A DNA stretch of 35,193 bases from Candidatus Angelobacter sp. (GTDB lineage Bacteria; Acidobacteriota; Terriglobia; Terriglobales; Acidobacteriaceae), in contig JAOAPH010000163.1 of assembly GCA_025462835.1 (NCBI GenBank), positions 1 through 35,193 of the forward strand, in the 5' to 3' direction. Shown here piece after piece: positions 9,401-17,061 of this stretch. Position numbers and translations under genes: made by a program. The notes beneath the pieces were generated by a model. That model was not told where the DNA came from. It saw only the letters and a program-made list of their open reading frames with translations, and searched no databases. Within the stretch, counting starts at the first letter, position 1; every line of letters begins with the position of its first letter.

Positions 9401-9745
9401 CTTGGCCGGCAAGGCTACAAAGTGCTGGAGGCTGCGCGTCCGAGTGAAGCGATGGCTATTTCCGACACCTATGCGGGAACGATTCACCTGTTGCTCACTG
9501 ACGTGATCATGCCGGGCATGAACGGAAGGGCGCTTGCAAAGAAACTTCGACCGCAGCGTAAAGATATGAAAGTCCTTTACGTTTCCGGTTTTACCCAGGA
9601 AGTGCTCGAACGCTCAGACGTTTCTGAGCCCGAGCTTTCCTTTATGGAAAAGCCATTCACTCTTGAGGCTCTGGCAAAAAAAGTTCGGGAAGTGCTGGAC
9701 TCCGACTCTCTCTCCAACGCTATCAGCCTGTTGCCGACCGGATGA
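6404..9745 (+). CDS. Multi-PAS/GAF hybrid histidine kinase, C-terminal part (same frame as 5741-6382)
   Basis: 1113 residues counted from GTG 6404, which has no ribosome binding site; the natural start is probably 5741, upstream of the TGA at 6380. Domains in order: rest of a PAS (1-47), PAS (52-165), GAF (168-335), PAS (340-456), PAS (463-585), PAS (590-709), HisKA (720-790), HATPase_c (838-957) and a receiver domain (980-1098). The phospho-accepting His is H740 in GGVAHDFNN. The ATP-binding boxes are NLAGNARDAM, DTGTGM and GTGLGLS. The receiver Asp is D1033 in LLTDVIMPGMNG, with acidic E987/D988. It is a soluble hybrid sensor kinase; several PAS domains end in the usual DITER motif. The kinase and receiver modules are complete, so internal initiation or readthrough would give a working kinase lacking or keeping the first two PAS domains. 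No partner regulator lies nearby. Confidence 0.85.
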   Translation: MLAGQETSDIHEMPDLGLYWETRCTPLRNCSGQVTGAIGLTINITDRKLAQQELQRFLEISPDIFCMADFDGYFKSVSPAFEHSLGWTTAELLAKPYLEFIHPDDRAATAEAMEKSVRLGQPVYSFENRYISKDGNWRWLQWNTHVVPSEQLICGMARDVTDAKQSRQRLRAQFEVARILSESKAPDKTIQQVLRTICETLSWDVGEIWTLEPNSKFLRLDHSWTSGTDKANQFVKESAKLRLPLDGSLPGKVWLERSSIWISDVENHSEYTRTRFAAQDDLQSAFGCPIVIGREMKSVMVFFTLQVRPMDHDMHDTISAIARQVGQFIERKRSDEARFASERRFTQAFNFSPYPMCIASAEGRFINVNEAFIKAVELDRDQIIGSTNSDLGLWTSPEDRRRFLNVIRDRRQLKNFETVLKKQNGEERTVLLSAESIELDGQPHLLGAFDDITERKSIVEALRSSEERFQQFMNNSPVLASITDEQTRVLYVSKAWLDLFHLRPDEVIGRTAFDRFPLPLAERVFEQTQRVLSSGEVVESIEVFTGTDGETRQALVYRFPMPERTGQQRLGSVAIDITERRNVEQALAEQRSFLRQIIDTDPNLIFAKNRAGRYTLVNQSLADVYGCTVEELTGKVEMDMHSVPAEAMQWREDDLEVLETLEEKFVAEEALTDATGKLRWLQTVKRPIFKEDGTADQVLGVATDITERKHAADALKRSEDELLQAQKMEAIGRLAGGVAHDFNNLLNVMLGYTELLLYTLNGDDPLRSYAEHIRHAADRAAGLTRQLLAFSRKQVLLPVVIDLNSVLADVGKLLPRLIGDDVDIAVLPSLEPLFIKADPIQIQQIIMNLAGNARDAMPEGGKFTIQSGTIELDEEYARQHANLPAGQYAVLSVVDTGTGMSAETRAHLFEPFFTTKEVGRGTGLGLSMVYGIVKQSGGSILVFSEPGQGTAYTIYLPAVETPETSVSAKHFSIDEPLRGSETILLVEDQQGLRTLAKEFLGRQGYKVLEAARPSEAMAISDTYAGTIHLLLTDVIMPGMNGRALAKKLRPQRKDMKVLYVSGFTQEVLERSDVSEPELSFMEKPFTLEALAKKVREVLDSDSLSNAISLLPTG

Positions 9746-9835
9746 TATTGCCGATGTCATAAAAGGTTGTTTCTTGACAACCTCTGTCTGGCATGGGATT
9801 GTTTGGGCAAAAATCATCTCTGGGCGGAGGGATAC

Positions 9836-10084
9836 ATGCACTTCAAACTTGCCGGGCTCCTGTTCCTGCTCGTCGGCGGATATTTTGCCGTGGACGCGAT
9901 CATTGTCACAGAAAAACAACACAGCGAGGTATTGAGCGCCCAAGTGTATCCTCTCGTCGCGATCTTTCTCGCCATGACCGTCAGGGTATTGCAAGCGGAA
10001 AAGCATCATCGCGAGCAACAGCGCGAACCGGAGCAGAGAGCAGCAAGTGCGAATACTGAAGAAAAAGTATTCAGCCGCAATTAG
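9836..10084 (+). CDS. Small membrane protein with two predicted helices
   Basis: 82 residues. The frame is open further upstream, but ATG 9836 has GGAGGG eight bases before it and opens straight into a hydrophobic helix (residues about 5-24, LAGLLFLLVGGYFAVDAIIV). A second hydrophobic segment covers about 38-55 (VYPLVAIFLAMTVRVLQA). The tail is highly charged (KHHREQQREPEQR). No family recognised. A TTGACA at 9774-9779 may be part of its own promoter, though the matching -10 is poor. The last four bases overlap the end of the convergent Rieske gene. Its position after the kinase gene may be chance. Confidence 0.6.
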   Translation: MHFKLAGLLFLLVGGYFAVDAIIVTEKQHSEVLSAQVYPLVAIFLAMTVRVLQAEKHHREQQREPEQRAASANTEEKVFSRN

Positions 10085-11169
10085 GCGCGGTTAAGGGATG
10101 ATTCTGCATACAGGCGGTGAAAGTGATGCACGCACCGCTCCTGCTTCACGCTGAATCGCCCTCGCGTGTAGCTACTCGATTTCAGGTTGCGATGCACGAT
10201 CTCGCAAATGTGTCCGTCTTCCAGTTGGATCTCGTCGCTGAATTTGATCGTCGTCTCCGGAGCATCCGTCTTCAATACGCTCTCTGGAAAATACCATTCG
10301 AATATGGCCAGCGTCTTCTCCGCTGACAGTGGCAGGATGATGTTCAGAGACACATTGTCCGGATAACAATTCAGCATCCAGTTGGGAAACATCCAAAAAT
10401 ATTCCGCTGCCATATCTCCCGCCGATTGTTTATATCTGCGCTCCACGGTGGCTTCATTTTCCGGTCCACGTATGGGACTCGATTGCCGCGAATGCCGCTC
10501 GTAGGTTTCCGTTTCATATTTGCCGTAATCCAACTCGCGATTAAGGCTGGGATGCACACTGGGCAAGTGATAGCCCTCAAGATAGTTGTCGATATAGACC
10601 TTCCAGTTGCAATCCATCACGTAGTCGCGGCGCGAATGAAGCTTCAGTAGATCCAGTTTGTATCGCTCGGTTTGTTGCGGAAGTTCCCTCAGAGACGGAA
10701 TTAGCGGCTCGGCATTCTTGTCGAGGTTGACGAATACCCATGCGCCCCACTCCTCAGCGCGCACCGGCACGAGTCCAAATTCGGACGCGCGAAAATCTTC
10801 CACCCCCTCGAATTCCGGGGCATTCAACAGGCGCCCATCGAGCCCGTATGTCCATCCGTGATATCCGCAGCGAAATACCTTGCGCGATCCGCATCCCACC
10901 GCCGGTGGTCCAGCGCGGTGCCGACATACATTGAAGAACCCTCGCAACTCGCCCGCCTGATCGCGAACTATGAGCAACGGCTCGCCCATCAGCTCCGCGG
11001 TAAAGAAATCGCCCGGACGGCTGACTTGATCGCGACGCCCGACGATCTGCCATGTGCGCGAAAAGATCTCTTTGCGTTCGCGCTCCAGAACACCGGGGTC
11101 GATGTAAACGCTCGCCGGGAGCGTCCATGATCTGCTGACTTCCGGGTCGATTGATATCTTCGAATCCAC
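10081..11169 (-). CDS. Rieske non-heme iron oxygenase, alpha subunit (CntA/GbcA-like)
   Basis: 362 residues. The N-terminal Rieske [2Fe-2S] domain has C82-x-H84 (VCRHRAG) and C101-x2-H104 (CGYHGWTYGLDG). The C-terminal catalytic domain has the mononuclear iron ligands H201 and H206 (YLEGYHLPSVHP) and probably D271. The residue at the bridging position, three before H201, is E198. Classical dioxygenases have Asp there; a Glu is known in carnitine monooxygenase CntA and relatives acting on quaternary ammonium compounds, so hydroxylation or demethylation of such a compound is a reasonable inference. No reductase gene is seen nearby. The start is GTG at 11169 with AAGGA upstream. It is divergent from an amino-acid permease (94-base gap), which suggests a shared small nitrogenous substrate, but this is unproven. 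Confidence 0.85.
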   Translation of the reverse strand: MDSKISIDPEVSRSWTLPASVYIDPGVLERERKEIFSRTWQIVGRRDQVSRPGDFFTAELMGEPLLIVRDQAGELRGFFNVCRHRAGPPAVGCGSRKVFRCGYHGWTYGLDGRLLNAPEFEGVEDFRASEFGLVPVRAEEWGAWVFVNLDKNAEPLIPSLRELPQQTERYKLDLLKLHSRRDYVMDCNWKVYIDNYLEGYHLPSVHPSLNRELDYGKYETETYERHSRQSSPIRGPENEATVERRYKQSAGDMAAEYFWMFPNWMLNCYPDNVSLNIILPLSAEKTLAIFEWYFPESVLKTDAPETTIKFSDEIQLEDGHICEIVHRNLKSSSYTRGRFSVKQERCVHHFHRLYAESSLNRA

Positions 11170-11200
11170 CGTTGATCCTTTTCCTGATTCTCACGACAGA

Positions 11201-11228
11201 TTACACGCTTGCTTTGATGACATACAAT
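11201..11228 (+). promoter_or_regulatory. Candidate promoter of the APC permease
   Basis: TTACAC (11201-11206), a 16-base spacer and TACAAT (11223-11228) resemble sigma-70 boxes. The predicted transcript starts about 30 bases before the permease ATG. It sits in the 94-base divergent gap shared with the Rieske oxygenase gene. Confidence 0.4.
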
Positions 11229-11263
11229 CAACGGCGATTGCTCGTGCCCAAATCACTTTAGCG

Positions 11264-12601
11264 ATGACTTTAGCGCCCACGCTCGAATCCCGCAGGTCAG
11301 CAGCGGGTTTGTTGCGCATTCTGGGGCTCGGATTCGGCCTCGCTGTCACCGTCGGCAACACGATCGGCGCAGGAATCCTCCGCACTCCGGGCGATGTTGC
11401 CGGATATCTGCCTAACGCCGCTCTCTTCCTGACGATCTGGATCCTCGGCGGCGCTTACGCTCTGCTCGCCGCTCCATCATTTGCGGAGCTAGGCAGCATG
11501 CTTCCCCGCTCCGGCGGACACTATGTCTTCACTCGCCACGCCCTCGGTGAGTATCCGGGATTTGTGATTGGCTGGACGGATTGGCTCTCTAATTGCGGTT
11601 CGAGTTCGGCTGTGGCCATCGTTATCGGCGAATACACTGGTCTGCTCATCCCCGCCATGCGCGCGCACACGACCGCCATCGCATTGACTGTCGTAATTGT
11701 ATTGGGCCTGGTGCAGTGGATGGGAATCAGAATTGGCAGTCGCGTCCAGCAGGTCACCACTCTGTTAAAGGCTTTCGCATTTATTGCGTTTGTGGGAGTT
11801 TGCTTCCTATCGAAACCAGCGCCAGCCAACTCCGCACCCGCTGCGATACTGCCCGCCGGCACTGCTCTTTTCACGGCAGTGATCCTGTCGCTTCAGGCTG
11901 CAATCTTCAGCTATGACGGATGGACTGGGATCATCTATTTCTCTGAAGAGACCACCACTCCTGACCATGACATTCCCCGTTCTATCTTCGGCGGCTTGGC
12001 TTCGATCATCGCAATCTACTTATTGCTGAATGCGGCGCTCATTTATGTATTGCCGATCTCGCAAATCGCCGGCGACAAGCTAGCGCTGGCCACCGCCGCC
12101 CAACATATTTGGGGACAACACGGTGACACCATCATTCAGATCATCATGATCGTTTCCATGTTGAGCGCGATCAATGCATATCTGCTCATGATGTGTCGAA
12201 TCCCCTTCGCCATGAGCCGCGATGGTCTTTTCCCCAAGAACGCCTCTCATGTCAATGCCGGCGGTACACCGGACGTTGCGCTTCTGATCAGCACGGCAGC
12301 GGCAGTGGCATTCATAGCCACCGGCACTTTCAATCAAGTGGTCGCCGTTCTCGCATTCTTTTTCTGCTGCAACTACATATTGGGATTGGTTTCAGTGATC
12401 ATCCTGCGCAAGCGTGAGCCCGAGCGGGCCCGCCCTTACCGCGCGTGGGGATATCCTTGGACAACTGCCATTGCCCTGCTTGCCTATGTCACGTTTCTTA
12501 TCGGCGCCGTGCTGAGCGACGTGCGCAACAGTATTTATTCGTTATTGTTGCTGGCCTTCAGCTATCCCGTATTTCGCGTTTTCACTTTCCTCAAGAAGTG
12601 A
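11264..12601 (+). CDS. APC-family amino acid permease
   Basis: 445 residues with about 12 hydrophobic helices. The first helix carries the family's substrate-binding signature VTVGNTIGAGILRTPGDVA (near residues 29-47). SGGHYVFTRHALGEYPGFVIGW after helix 2 and the FSYDGWTGIIYFSEETTTPDHDIPRSI segment (near 215-240) are typical of the LAT/AGT-like amino acid transporters of the APC superfamily. It imports or exchanges amino acids across the inner membrane; specificity cannot be read from the sequence. ATG 11264 lacks a strong ribosome binding site, but the family signature starts soon after, so the start cannot be far off. It is divergent from the Rieske oxygenase and convergent with the M28 peptidase gene (8-base gap). 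Confidence 0.88.
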   Translation: MTLAPTLESRRSAAGLLRILGLGFGLAVTVGNTIGAGILRTPGDVAGYLPNAALFLTIWILGGAYALLAAPSFAELGSMLPRSGGHYVFTRHALGEYPGFVIGWTDWLSNCGSSSAVAIVIGEYTGLLIPAMRAHTTAIALTVVIVLGLVQWMGIRIGSRVQQVTTLLKAFAFIAFVGVCFLSKPAPANSAPAAILPAGTALFTAVILSLQAAIFSYDGWTGIIYFSEETTTPDHDIPRSIFGGLASIIAIYLLLNAALIYVLPISQIAGDKLALATAAQHIWGQHGDTIIQIIMIVSMLSAINAYLLMMCRIPFAMSRDGLFPKNASHVNAGGTPDVALLISTAAAVAFIATGTFNQVVAVLAFFFCCNYILGLVSVIILRKREPERARPYRAWGYPWTTAIALLAYVTFLIGAVLSDVRNSIYSLLLLAFSYPVFRVFTFLKK

Positions 12602-12609
12602 CCGTCTCG

Positions 12610-14793
12610 TTACTTCTGCTTCTGCAAATCCGCTCTCACTTGTCTCAAAAGTAAATTGTTTTTCTCGATTGCATCCTGAAGAATCTTTGCTTGTTCCCTT
12701 GCGACCGTCCAGTCGCCATTTTCCACCGCTTCCGTCAGTCCCGGCAATTCCAGATGAGCGTAGGTGTATCGAGCAGCGTAGAGCATGTGCTTGAACCACG
12801 GCCTTCCGGGTATTCCATCGGGATTCAACCAATTCGATTCCACCTGCATGATGCCTGCATTCGCATTTTGCAGCTTTCCCGGCACCACATCAGAACCCTT
12901 CAACGCGCGATCGACCGCCACGTTCAACTGTCGCCCTACAATCTCAAATCGGTCGACGGCCGCGAGTAATGGCTTGAACTCGAGATGTGCCGCTGCACCT
13001 TTTTTGGCCTCGACTTCGATCACAAATTTCCGCAAGCTGCGGGCGTACGATTCGAAATCAAATGGCAGCACGTCAGCATTTGCTAATCGCAGTCCAAGAG
13101 CGCCCCAGTACTGCGCCATCAACGTGTGGTATTTGAATCCCGGATCACCGAAATGAGTCATCCAGAAATGGTCGTCATACATCGAGTGATATACGCCGTA
13201 CGGCCCGTCAAACGTCAAGCCAACCGTCGGCCTTCCCAGGTGATTGAGAAAAACCGTGTGGTCTGATCCGCTTCCGATTTGCGTGTCCACCAGGTCAGCG
13301 TCTCTGATCGCAGCTTTCTTGCTCTCCTCACGACGCTTCCTCAGCGCAGTTGCCTTCCATGCCTCATACAAAGACTTCCCCGACGGATCGTCCACTGACC
13401 TGCTCAATGCCACCAGCATCGGCGAGAGCGAGGCAACTGCTGTCACTTCGAAATCCGGCCCAGATGTGGAGGAATCCACATTCAAGTACGCCACCATTTT
13501 CTTTTTCAGGTCCTCGCCGAACTGCTCGCCCCACTCTGTGGATCCCGTCAGGCCGACCTCTTCACCGTCCCAACTGCAAACCACGATCGTGCGCCGTGGC
13601 CGGATTCCCTGCTTCGCCAATTGGCCCAGCGCCCGGGTGACCTCCAGCATTGACGCGGTCCCGCTGCTCGGATCCACCCCGCCGAACTCCCATGCATCGC
13701 GGTGGTTCCCCAGGACAACCCATTCGTCCGGCAATTCCGCTCCGCGCACCCGCGCTTCCACCACGTAATTCGGTTTCACGCTGTTGTCCATGTCGATCTT
13801 CACATGCACCGTCGCGTTGCCGCCCAACCGATACGTGATAGGCAGCCCGCCTTGCCACTTTTTTGGCGCGACTGGTCCGCCCATGTTTTCCAGTAGAGGC
13901 TTCGCATCATGCCAGGAAAGCGGCAGCGCCATGATCTTCGGCATCGACTCGGCCTCTGCGATGGGGATTTTTTTCGCTCCCGGCACTGACGCCCATCCCG
14001 GCGTCAATGGATCCCCGGGCACGATGAAGTCATAAGTGATCGCGCCACGCTGGATGTGGCTCTCTGGTCCCCACGGCCCATCGGGAAAAACCTTGCCCCT
14101 CTTGTACCCGTCCTCTTGCGGATCGGAATAGATGATGATCGCCGCCGCGCCCAGTCGCTGCGCAGTCAGCGCCTTGAATCCCCGATAGCTATATGGATTC
14201 GAGTACCGCACCAGCACCACTTTGCCGCGGACATCGATCCCATTCTTCCGCAAGACCTCGTAATCTTCCGGGTTGCCGCTGAATGCATAGACGATAGGAG
14301 CTGTGACCTCGCCCGAAGGCGACATGGAGCTATAGGCCGATTTCACTCTCGGGTTCTTCGTGTCCGGATCCACGGCGTACGCCTCTTCGCGAAGTTGGGC
14401 CTTGTAATTCTTCGGACTCACCATCTCCAGCGAGACTTCCCGTGGCGTCGATTGCAAGACGTCATATTCGTGAATCACTACGTCTTCCATGCCCTGCGTT
14501 TTCCATGTATCGGCAATCTCTCGCGCCAACAGATTGTTTCGTTCCGAACCCGAGGGATGCGGCTCCGCCGTCAGCCGGCGATGCCACTTCTGCGCCTGCT
14601 CCGGCGAAGGCACCGCTTTGAACTTCGTTTCGATCTCGATCTGTTTAGCGCTGTTCGCAGCCGTGAATCCGGTGATGCGCTGGTCAGGATTCACAGCAGA
14701 AGGTGTTTGCGGTTTCGGGTTTGACTTAGATTGTGCGGAAGCCAGGGCACCTAGTAGGGTTATCAGAAGAACGAATCGTGCTTGTTTCTTCAT
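12610..14793 (-). CDS. Exported M28 peptidase, glutamate carboxypeptidase II-like
   Basis: 727 residues with an N-terminal signal peptide (MKKQARFVLLITLLGALASA, cleavage near 21). The layout is that of the GCPII/PSMA (M28B) family: a protease-associated domain (about 130-300, including GKVVLVRYSNPYSYRGFKA), the di-zinc peptidase core (about 340-560) and a transferrin-receptor-like helical dimerisation domain at the C-terminus. Zinc and catalytic residues visible are H364 and D374 (GNHRDAWEFGGVDPSSG), E411/E412 (DGEEVGLTG), D440 (LNVDSS) and H536 (VYHSMYDDH). It probably removes acidic or other C-terminal residues from small peptides in the periplasm or outside. Its ATG overlaps the TGA of the upstream aminotransferase by four bases, so the two are translationally coupled. 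Confidence 0.9.
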   Translation of the reverse strand: MKKQARFVLLITLLGALASAQSKSNPKPQTPSAVNPDQRITGFTAANSAKQIEIETKFKAVPSPEQAQKWHRRLTAEPHPSGSERNNLLAREIADTWKTQGMEDVVIHEYDVLQSTPREVSLEMVSPKNYKAQLREEAYAVDPDTKNPRVKSAYSSMSPSGEVTAPIVYAFSGNPEDYEVLRKNGIDVRGKVVLVRYSNPYSYRGFKALTAQRLGAAAIIIYSDPQEDGYKRGKVFPDGPWGPESHIQRGAITYDFIVPGDPLTPGWASVPGAKKIPIAEAESMPKIMALPLSWHDAKPLLENMGGPVAPKKWQGGLPITYRLGGNATVHVKIDMDNSVKPNYVVEARVRGAELPDEWVVLGNHRDAWEFGGVDPSSGTASMLEVTRALGQLAKQGIRPRRTIVVCSWDGEEVGLTGSTEWGEQFGEDLKKKMVAYLNVDSSTSGPDFEVTAVASLSPMLVALSRSVDDPSGKSLYEAWKATALRKRREESKKAAIRDADLVDTQIGSGSDHTVFLNHLGRPTVGLTFDGPYGVYHSMYDDHFWMTHFGDPGFKYHTLMAQYWGALGLRLANADVLPFDFESYARSLRKFVIEVEAKKGAAAHLEFKPLLAAVDRFEIVGRQLNVAVDRALKGSDVVPGKLQNANAGIMQVESNWLNPDGIPGRPWFKHMLYAARYTYAHLELPGLTEAVENGDWTVAREQAKILQDAIEKNNLLLRQVRADLQKQK

Positions 14794-16184
14794 CGTGAGT
14801 TGCCCTTTATTTCAGACTCCACTTCCACAATAGATTCCTTCAGCGCCGCACAGGCCGGTGCTATTTGATCTTTCTTTATCACTGCCGGCGGCGCAATCAG
14901 CAGGTGATCACCAGCCGTGCCATCCACACAACCTTGCATCGGGTAAACCAATACGCCCCGTCCCGCAGACGCTTCCGCTACTTTGCCGGAGAAATTCATT
15001 TCCGCCGCGAAAGGCGCCTTCGTTTGCTTATCGGAAACGAATTCAACACCGCGCAGCAAACCGATTCCGCGCACATCACCCACGCTGTTGCAGGCGCGAA
15101 GTCTTGCCAATTCCAGTGCGAGTGTATTCGCTACGCTGTGCGGCAAATCAGAATTGGCCGCTGAGACCAGTTGCATCGGGTGCGTCTGTTGCAATACAGC
15201 CCGACCCGCAGCCACAGCCAGCGGGTGCGCGTTGTAGGTAAACCCGTGCGCGAAGTGCCCGCTTCCTTCCTCCAGCGCGTTCACAACTTGTTTGCTTGCG
15301 ATGACCGCCCCCAGCGGCATGTAGCCGCTGCTCAGTCCCTTGGCCAGGACGAGAATGTCCGGCGAGATCCCCCAATGCTCCATGGCAAAGTTGCGGCCGG
15401 TGCGTCCGCAACCGGTCATCACCTCGTCGGCGATCAACAACACCTCGTTCTCCAGGCAAATCTGCCGCACGCGCTGCCAATATCCTTGCGGCGGGACCGC
15501 GGCACCCAATGTGGCTCCGCTCACCGGCTCGGCGATAAAAGCCGCAACTGTCCCGCGAGATTCCTCGATGGCTCGTTCCAACTCGTTCGCATATTGCACG
15601 GCACAGCATCCCGAGCCATCGCATCCGTAAGCACACCGATAGCAATACGGCAGGCTAATGTGCCCGAAGGCCTCGGGGTCTTTCACCATGGGCAGGTATA
15701 TCTGCCTCCGCCTCTGATTTCCGGAAGCGGCCAATGCTCCCAGCGTGGCGCCGTGGTAACTCTGCGTGCGGCTGATTGTGCGAAATCTTTCCGGCCTTCC
15801 GATTTCTACCTGATACTGCCGCGCCAGCTTGAGCGCAGTCTCGACCGACTCCGATCCGCCACAGGTAAAAAAGACGCGGCCGCCGTAAAAGGACGACCCG
15901 GCAAACTTCAACAGCTCTTCCGCGAATTGCTCGGCGACCTCTGTGGTGAATTGGCTGGAGTGGACGAACTCGAGTTTGCCCGCCTGCTCGGCGACAGCGT
16001 CAAGCACCTCAGGCACGCCATGTCCGATAAGATTGACGGCCGCGCTCCCTGAAAAATCGAGATAGCGCTTGCCCTGCGCGTCCCAAATGTAAACCCCTTC
16101 CGCCCGAGTCGCCACTGGATATCTGTTACCCAGTGACCGGTACAGAAGGCTTGAATTCAGGGCATTTGGCTCTGGAACGACCAT
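14790..16184 (-). CDS. Class III PLP-dependent aminotransferase
   Basis: 464 residues, cytoplasmic. PLP-binding features of class III enzymes are present: GGSES (109-113), YHGATLG (143-149), the Asp of IADEVMTGCGRTG (D253) and the Schiff-base Lys K282 in LAKGLSSGYMPLGAV. It carries an unusual cysteine cluster at 181-194 (YCYRCAYGCDGSGCC); a related Cys-containing loop occurs in some acetylornithine/omega-amino-acid aminotransferases. The amino donor cannot be assigned; beta- or omega-amino acids are usual for this class. The start at 16184 has no Shine-Dalgarno, but a TATAAT lies only eight bases upstream, suggesting a leaderless mRNA. It overlaps the M28 peptidase gene by four bases, so peptide breakdown and transamination are likely linked. 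Confidence 0.88.
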   Translation of the reverse strand: MVVPEPNALNSSLLYRSLGNRYPVATRAEGVYIWDAQGKRYLDFSGSAAVNLIGHGVPEVLDAVAEQAGKLEFVHSSQFTTEVAEQFAEELLKFAGSSFYGGRVFFTCGGSESVETALKLARQYQVEIGRPERFRTISRTQSYHGATLGALAASGNQRRRQIYLPMVKDPEAFGHISLPYCYRCAYGCDGSGCCAVQYANELERAIEESRGTVAAFIAEPVSGATLGAAVPPQGYWQRVRQICLENEVLLIADEVMTGCGRTGRNFAMEHWGISPDILVLAKGLSSGYMPLGAVIASKQVVNALEEGSGHFAHGFTYNAHPLAVAAGRAVLQQTHPMQLVSAANSDLPHSVANTLALELARLRACNSVGDVRGIGLLRGVEFVSDKQTKAPFAAEMNFSGKVAEASAGRGVLVYPMQGCVDGTAGDHLLIAPPAVIKKDQIAPACAALKESIVEVESEIKGNSR

Positions 16185-16192
16185 GGCAGCGA

Positions 16193-16216
16193 ATTATAGG
16201 CGGCTGGGTCGAAATA
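16193..16216 (-). promoter_or_regulatory. TATAAT -10 box eight bases before the aminotransferase start
   Basis: On the minus strand TATAAT runs from 16198 to 16193, with a weak TTGTTG about 18 bases further upstream. A normal start site six to eight bases downstream would fall at or next to the ATG at 16184, so the transcript would be leaderless. Confidence 0.45.
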
Positions 16217-16258
16217 CAACAAATTCAGGATTTCTGTTCCATTTTTCGTAAATACCTG

Positions 16259-16315
16259 TATAAATATTCTGCCTCTCAAGTACATTCTGGCTTGCTCGCT
16301 GTTTCCGCTTGAGAG
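16259..16315 (+). promoter_or_regulatory. Candidate promoter and 5' leader hairpin of the MXKDX-repeat gene
   Basis: TATAAA (16259-16264) is a plausible -10 box with a weak -35. Just downstream, CTCTCAAG (16273-16280) and CTTGAGAG (16308-16315) form an eight-base-pair stem enclosing 27 bases, which would lie in the roughly 100-base leader. No T-run follows, so it is not a simple terminator. It may affect mRNA stability or translation; this is inference. Confidence 0.35.
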
Positions 16316-16371
16316 AGGAGTTCCGTTCCTTAATGCTGCACCCACTTCAAAAAAATTCAGGAGAGTAACAA

Positions 16372-16665
16372 ATGAAGAAGCTTGCATCCAGCATCATCGC
16401 CATGTGTATCCTCGCCACGTCTTTGGCTTTTGCCCAGGACAACATGAAGAAAGACGACACGAAGAAAGACGAAAAGGCCGCCGCCCCGGCAAAGGGCAAG
16501 AAAGCTGCCCCAAAAAAGAAGGCAGCCGCGAAAAAAGGCGAAGCCAAGGAAGCCAAGAAAGATGAAGCAAAGAAGGACGAAGCCAAGAAAGATGAAATGA
16601 AGGACATGAAGCACGACGACATGAAGAAAGATGACGCAAAGAAGGACGCAAAAGCGAAGAAGTAG
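16372..16665 (+). CDS. Exported pentapeptide MXKDX-type repeat protein
   Basis: 97 residues. A clear signal peptide (MKKLASSIIAMCILATSLAFA, residues 1-21) is followed by about 75 residues made almost wholly of Lys, Ala, Asp, Glu and Met, with MKKDD/KKDEA-style repeats and no aromatic residue. This matches the small 'pentapeptide MXKDX repeat' protein family, which has no established function. AGGAGAG lies eight bases before the ATG. It has its own promoter region and is followed by a strong terminator, so it is probably a separately and perhaps highly expressed gene. The mature protein should be disordered and very polar, a polyampholyte. A role in the periplasm in binding metal, nucleic acid or envelope polymers would be a guess. 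Confidence 0.8.
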   Translation: MKKLASSIIAMCILATSLAFAQDNMKKDDTKKDEKAAAPAKGKKAAPKKKAAAKKGEAKEAKKDEAKKDEAKKDEMKDMKHDDMKKDDAKKDAKAKK

Positions 16666-16701
16666 TCGCCGCTTCAGGATTCGTCTTCAGAATTCCATTC
16701 A

Positions 16702-16746
16702 CGCCGGACCGTCATATAATGTGATCGTCCGGCGTTTGTGTTTTTA
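16702..16746 (+). terminator. Rho-independent terminator of the MXKDX gene, with TATAAT in its loop
   Basis: CGCCGGAC (16702-16709) pairs with GTCCGGCG (16727-16734), followed by a T-rich tract (TTTGTGTTTTTATT). The loop contains TATAAT at 16715-16720, 41 bases before the next gene's ATG (16762), so terminator and promoter of the following gene may overlap. Confidence 0.75.
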
Positions 16747-16761
16747 TTCGGAGGCAAGCCG

Positions 16762-17055
16762 ATGAGCGCTACTGCCCGCCTTATCCTCGCCACCTTGCTT
16801 TTTGCAATGGCGACAGCCGTTACGATCAATTCCGCCGTGGCGCACAGCCTCACTCCAGCGCTTCTTTCCGAGCACAGTCGTCCCGCCGTAAGAGTTCCTG
16901 AACAGCCAGTCGCGATCGTGCAGGAGGGCAAGACCTTTCATAATCCCAAATGCACTTTCCTTCACGGAAAGCCGGAGATGGTAAGCGCGCAGGAGGCGGT
17001 CCGCAAGGGCTATACACCTTGCGTCCGCTGCATGCGTCAGGCACTTTCAAAATAG
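16762..17055 (+). CDS. Small exported protein with Ada-like zinc-binding Cys motif
   Basis: 97 residues from ATG 16762, which has GGAGGC seven bases upstream; a GTG at 16738 in the same frame is less likely. The N-terminus (about residues 5-27) is hydrophobic, a signal peptide or anchor. The C-terminal half has H60-x3-C64 and C87-x2-C90 (FHNPKCTFLHG ... KGYTPCVRC). That is the pattern of the Ada metal-binding fold, also found at the ends of secreted nucleases and small exported proteins, where KGYxPCxxC is typical. It probably binds zinc in the periplasm. Target unknown. The gene converges on the GH99-like gene with a 6-base gap. Confidence 0.7.
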   Translation: MSATARLILATLLFAMATAVTINSAVAHSLTPALLSEHSRPAVRVPEQPVAIVQEGKTFHNPKCTFLHGKPEMVSAQEAVRKGYTPCVRCMRQALSK

Positions 17056-17061
17056 CTCACG

